From NCBI GenBank assembly GCA_002005505.1, contig KV908478.1, forward strand, positions 107,501-121,536: DNA of 14,036 nt, given 5' to 3'. The number at the start of each line of letters is the position of its first letter. Positions within the stretch are counted from its first letter, which is position 1. Source of the stretch: Botryococcus braunii. Lineage: Eukaryota; Chlorophyta; Trebouxiophyceae. Shown here in pieces: positions 13,657 to 14,036 of the stretch. Under the pieces are notes generated by a model that was not told where the DNA came from, did no database searches, and saw only the letters and a program-made list of their open reading frames with translations. Both the position numbers and the translations under genes were made by a program.

Positions 13657-14036
13657 GACGCGTGTTGGTGTTAAGACATTAGAGAAATCATGGCAGACAT
13701 ACCAGAGGGTGGTGGATATCCCCCGGGGAAAAAGTTGTTGCCGTTCCCGCTGCCCTCCGGAGGTCGAGCCACTGCAGCCGACGCTTGATTTTGGAATTGC
13801 GAAGCAGATTGATGCCCAGACTTGCTGCAGTTTGTTGTTTTCGTTCTTTTGACATTCCTCTCAATGGCTAGCTTGTTGCAGTAGCGCCGCCTGGTCACGC
13901 CCCCCCCCACCGTCGTGCCCCCCCCCCATGGTCTGGCCATTGGTGGAGTTGGGGTGCAGCTCTGGGGACCTGGTCGTTGAAGCCCAGTCCCTTGGCTGTG
14001 GTGGGAGATGATCCCCACAGTCCTCCAATCCTTCCA
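13657..14036 (-). pseudogene. Probable 3' end of copia gag, with degenerate zinc-knuckle area
   Basis: The stretch precedes the protease in element orientation, where gag ends. In one frame it reads RRRYCNKLAIERNVKRT and in the +1 neighbour a H.EECQK follows, which together recall a broken CCHC knuckle; this is weak. Two poly-C runs on the plus strand (13900-13908 and 13918-13927) read as poly-Gly, and length changes there would shift frame. No single frame is convincingly gag, and the rest lies beyond the window. Confidence 0.4.

Larger units (their letters stand above)
9621..14036 (-). mobile_element. Ty1/copia retrotransposon, internal region, 5' part cut by window edge
   Basis: Domain order on the minus strand is gag remnant, protease, pre-integrase zinc region, integrase, reverse transcriptase, RNase H, polypurine tract, LTR. 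Integrase before reverse transcriptase is diagnostic of Ty1/copia. The main frame is open for 1145 codons, so the copy is fairly young, although two frameshifts interrupt the 5' half. It lies head-on to the Gag-protease-methyltransferase element and probably ended that element's 3' side. Confidence 0.9.

Overview
This is a eukaryotic, repeat-dominated window. I see no host gene, no bacterial operon structure, no rRNA and no CRISPR array. Everything recognisable is mobile-element DNA: solo LTRs, a Gag-protease ORF carrying a DNA-methyltransferase domain, and a reverse-oriented Ty1/copia element. Moderate GC, long poly-G/poly-C runs, nested LTRs and a Dam-type adenine methyltransferase domain inside a retroelement suggest a large repeat-rich genome. 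A green-lineage (charophyte or other algal) genome is my best guess, but it is weak and the sequence does not prove it.

Layout. 1-1553: non-coding. It holds a ~785-bp unit bounded by imperfect inverted repeats (103-183 and 787-887), a strong hairpin (683-711), and a cluster of three tRNA B-box/T-loop-like motifs on both strands (1126-1238). 1554-5391: two near-identical ~1.45-kb LTRs in opposite orientation. One is 1558-3007 on the minus strand, with TCCG on both sides. The other is 3941-5386 on the plus strand, with a perfect 5-bp duplication CCGTC. They are exactly collinear: paired coordinates sum to 6948. The plus-strand copy sits inside a diverged relative of itself (about 3435-3940), which is preceded by a polypurine tract. 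Each unit carries a TATA-like box at the equivalent place.

5392-6298 is non-coding leader sequence with a 36-bp direct repeat. 6299-8776 encodes an 825-residue protein: a Retrotrans_gag-type capsid domain, a long Pro/Arg-rich region without a zinc knuckle, an aspartic protease (IDTGAT), an acidic Ser-rich linker, and the front half of a phage-type Dam N6-adenine methyltransferase (FDLDACCD ... NPPF). The methyltransferase reading then appears to jump frame and continue into a perfect 141-bp segment, which is present twice (8765-8905 and 9247-9387) around 341 bp of unrelated sequence rich in inverted repeats. No reverse transcriptase follows this Gag-protease.

9457-14036 is a minus-strand Ty1/copia retrotransposon. 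From its 3' end it has an LTR beginning at 9620, a polypurine tract, then RNase H, reverse transcriptase, a long low-complexity linker and integrase in one 1145-codon frame. Two opposite frameshifts lie upstream, between integrase core, pre-integrase zinc region and protease. The gag part and the 5' LTR run off the right edge.

The most unusual feature is the Gag-protease-methyltransferase fusion and its duplicated, frameshifted tail. It would be a retroelement able, in principle, to place N6-methyladenine on DNA, although this copy looks broken.
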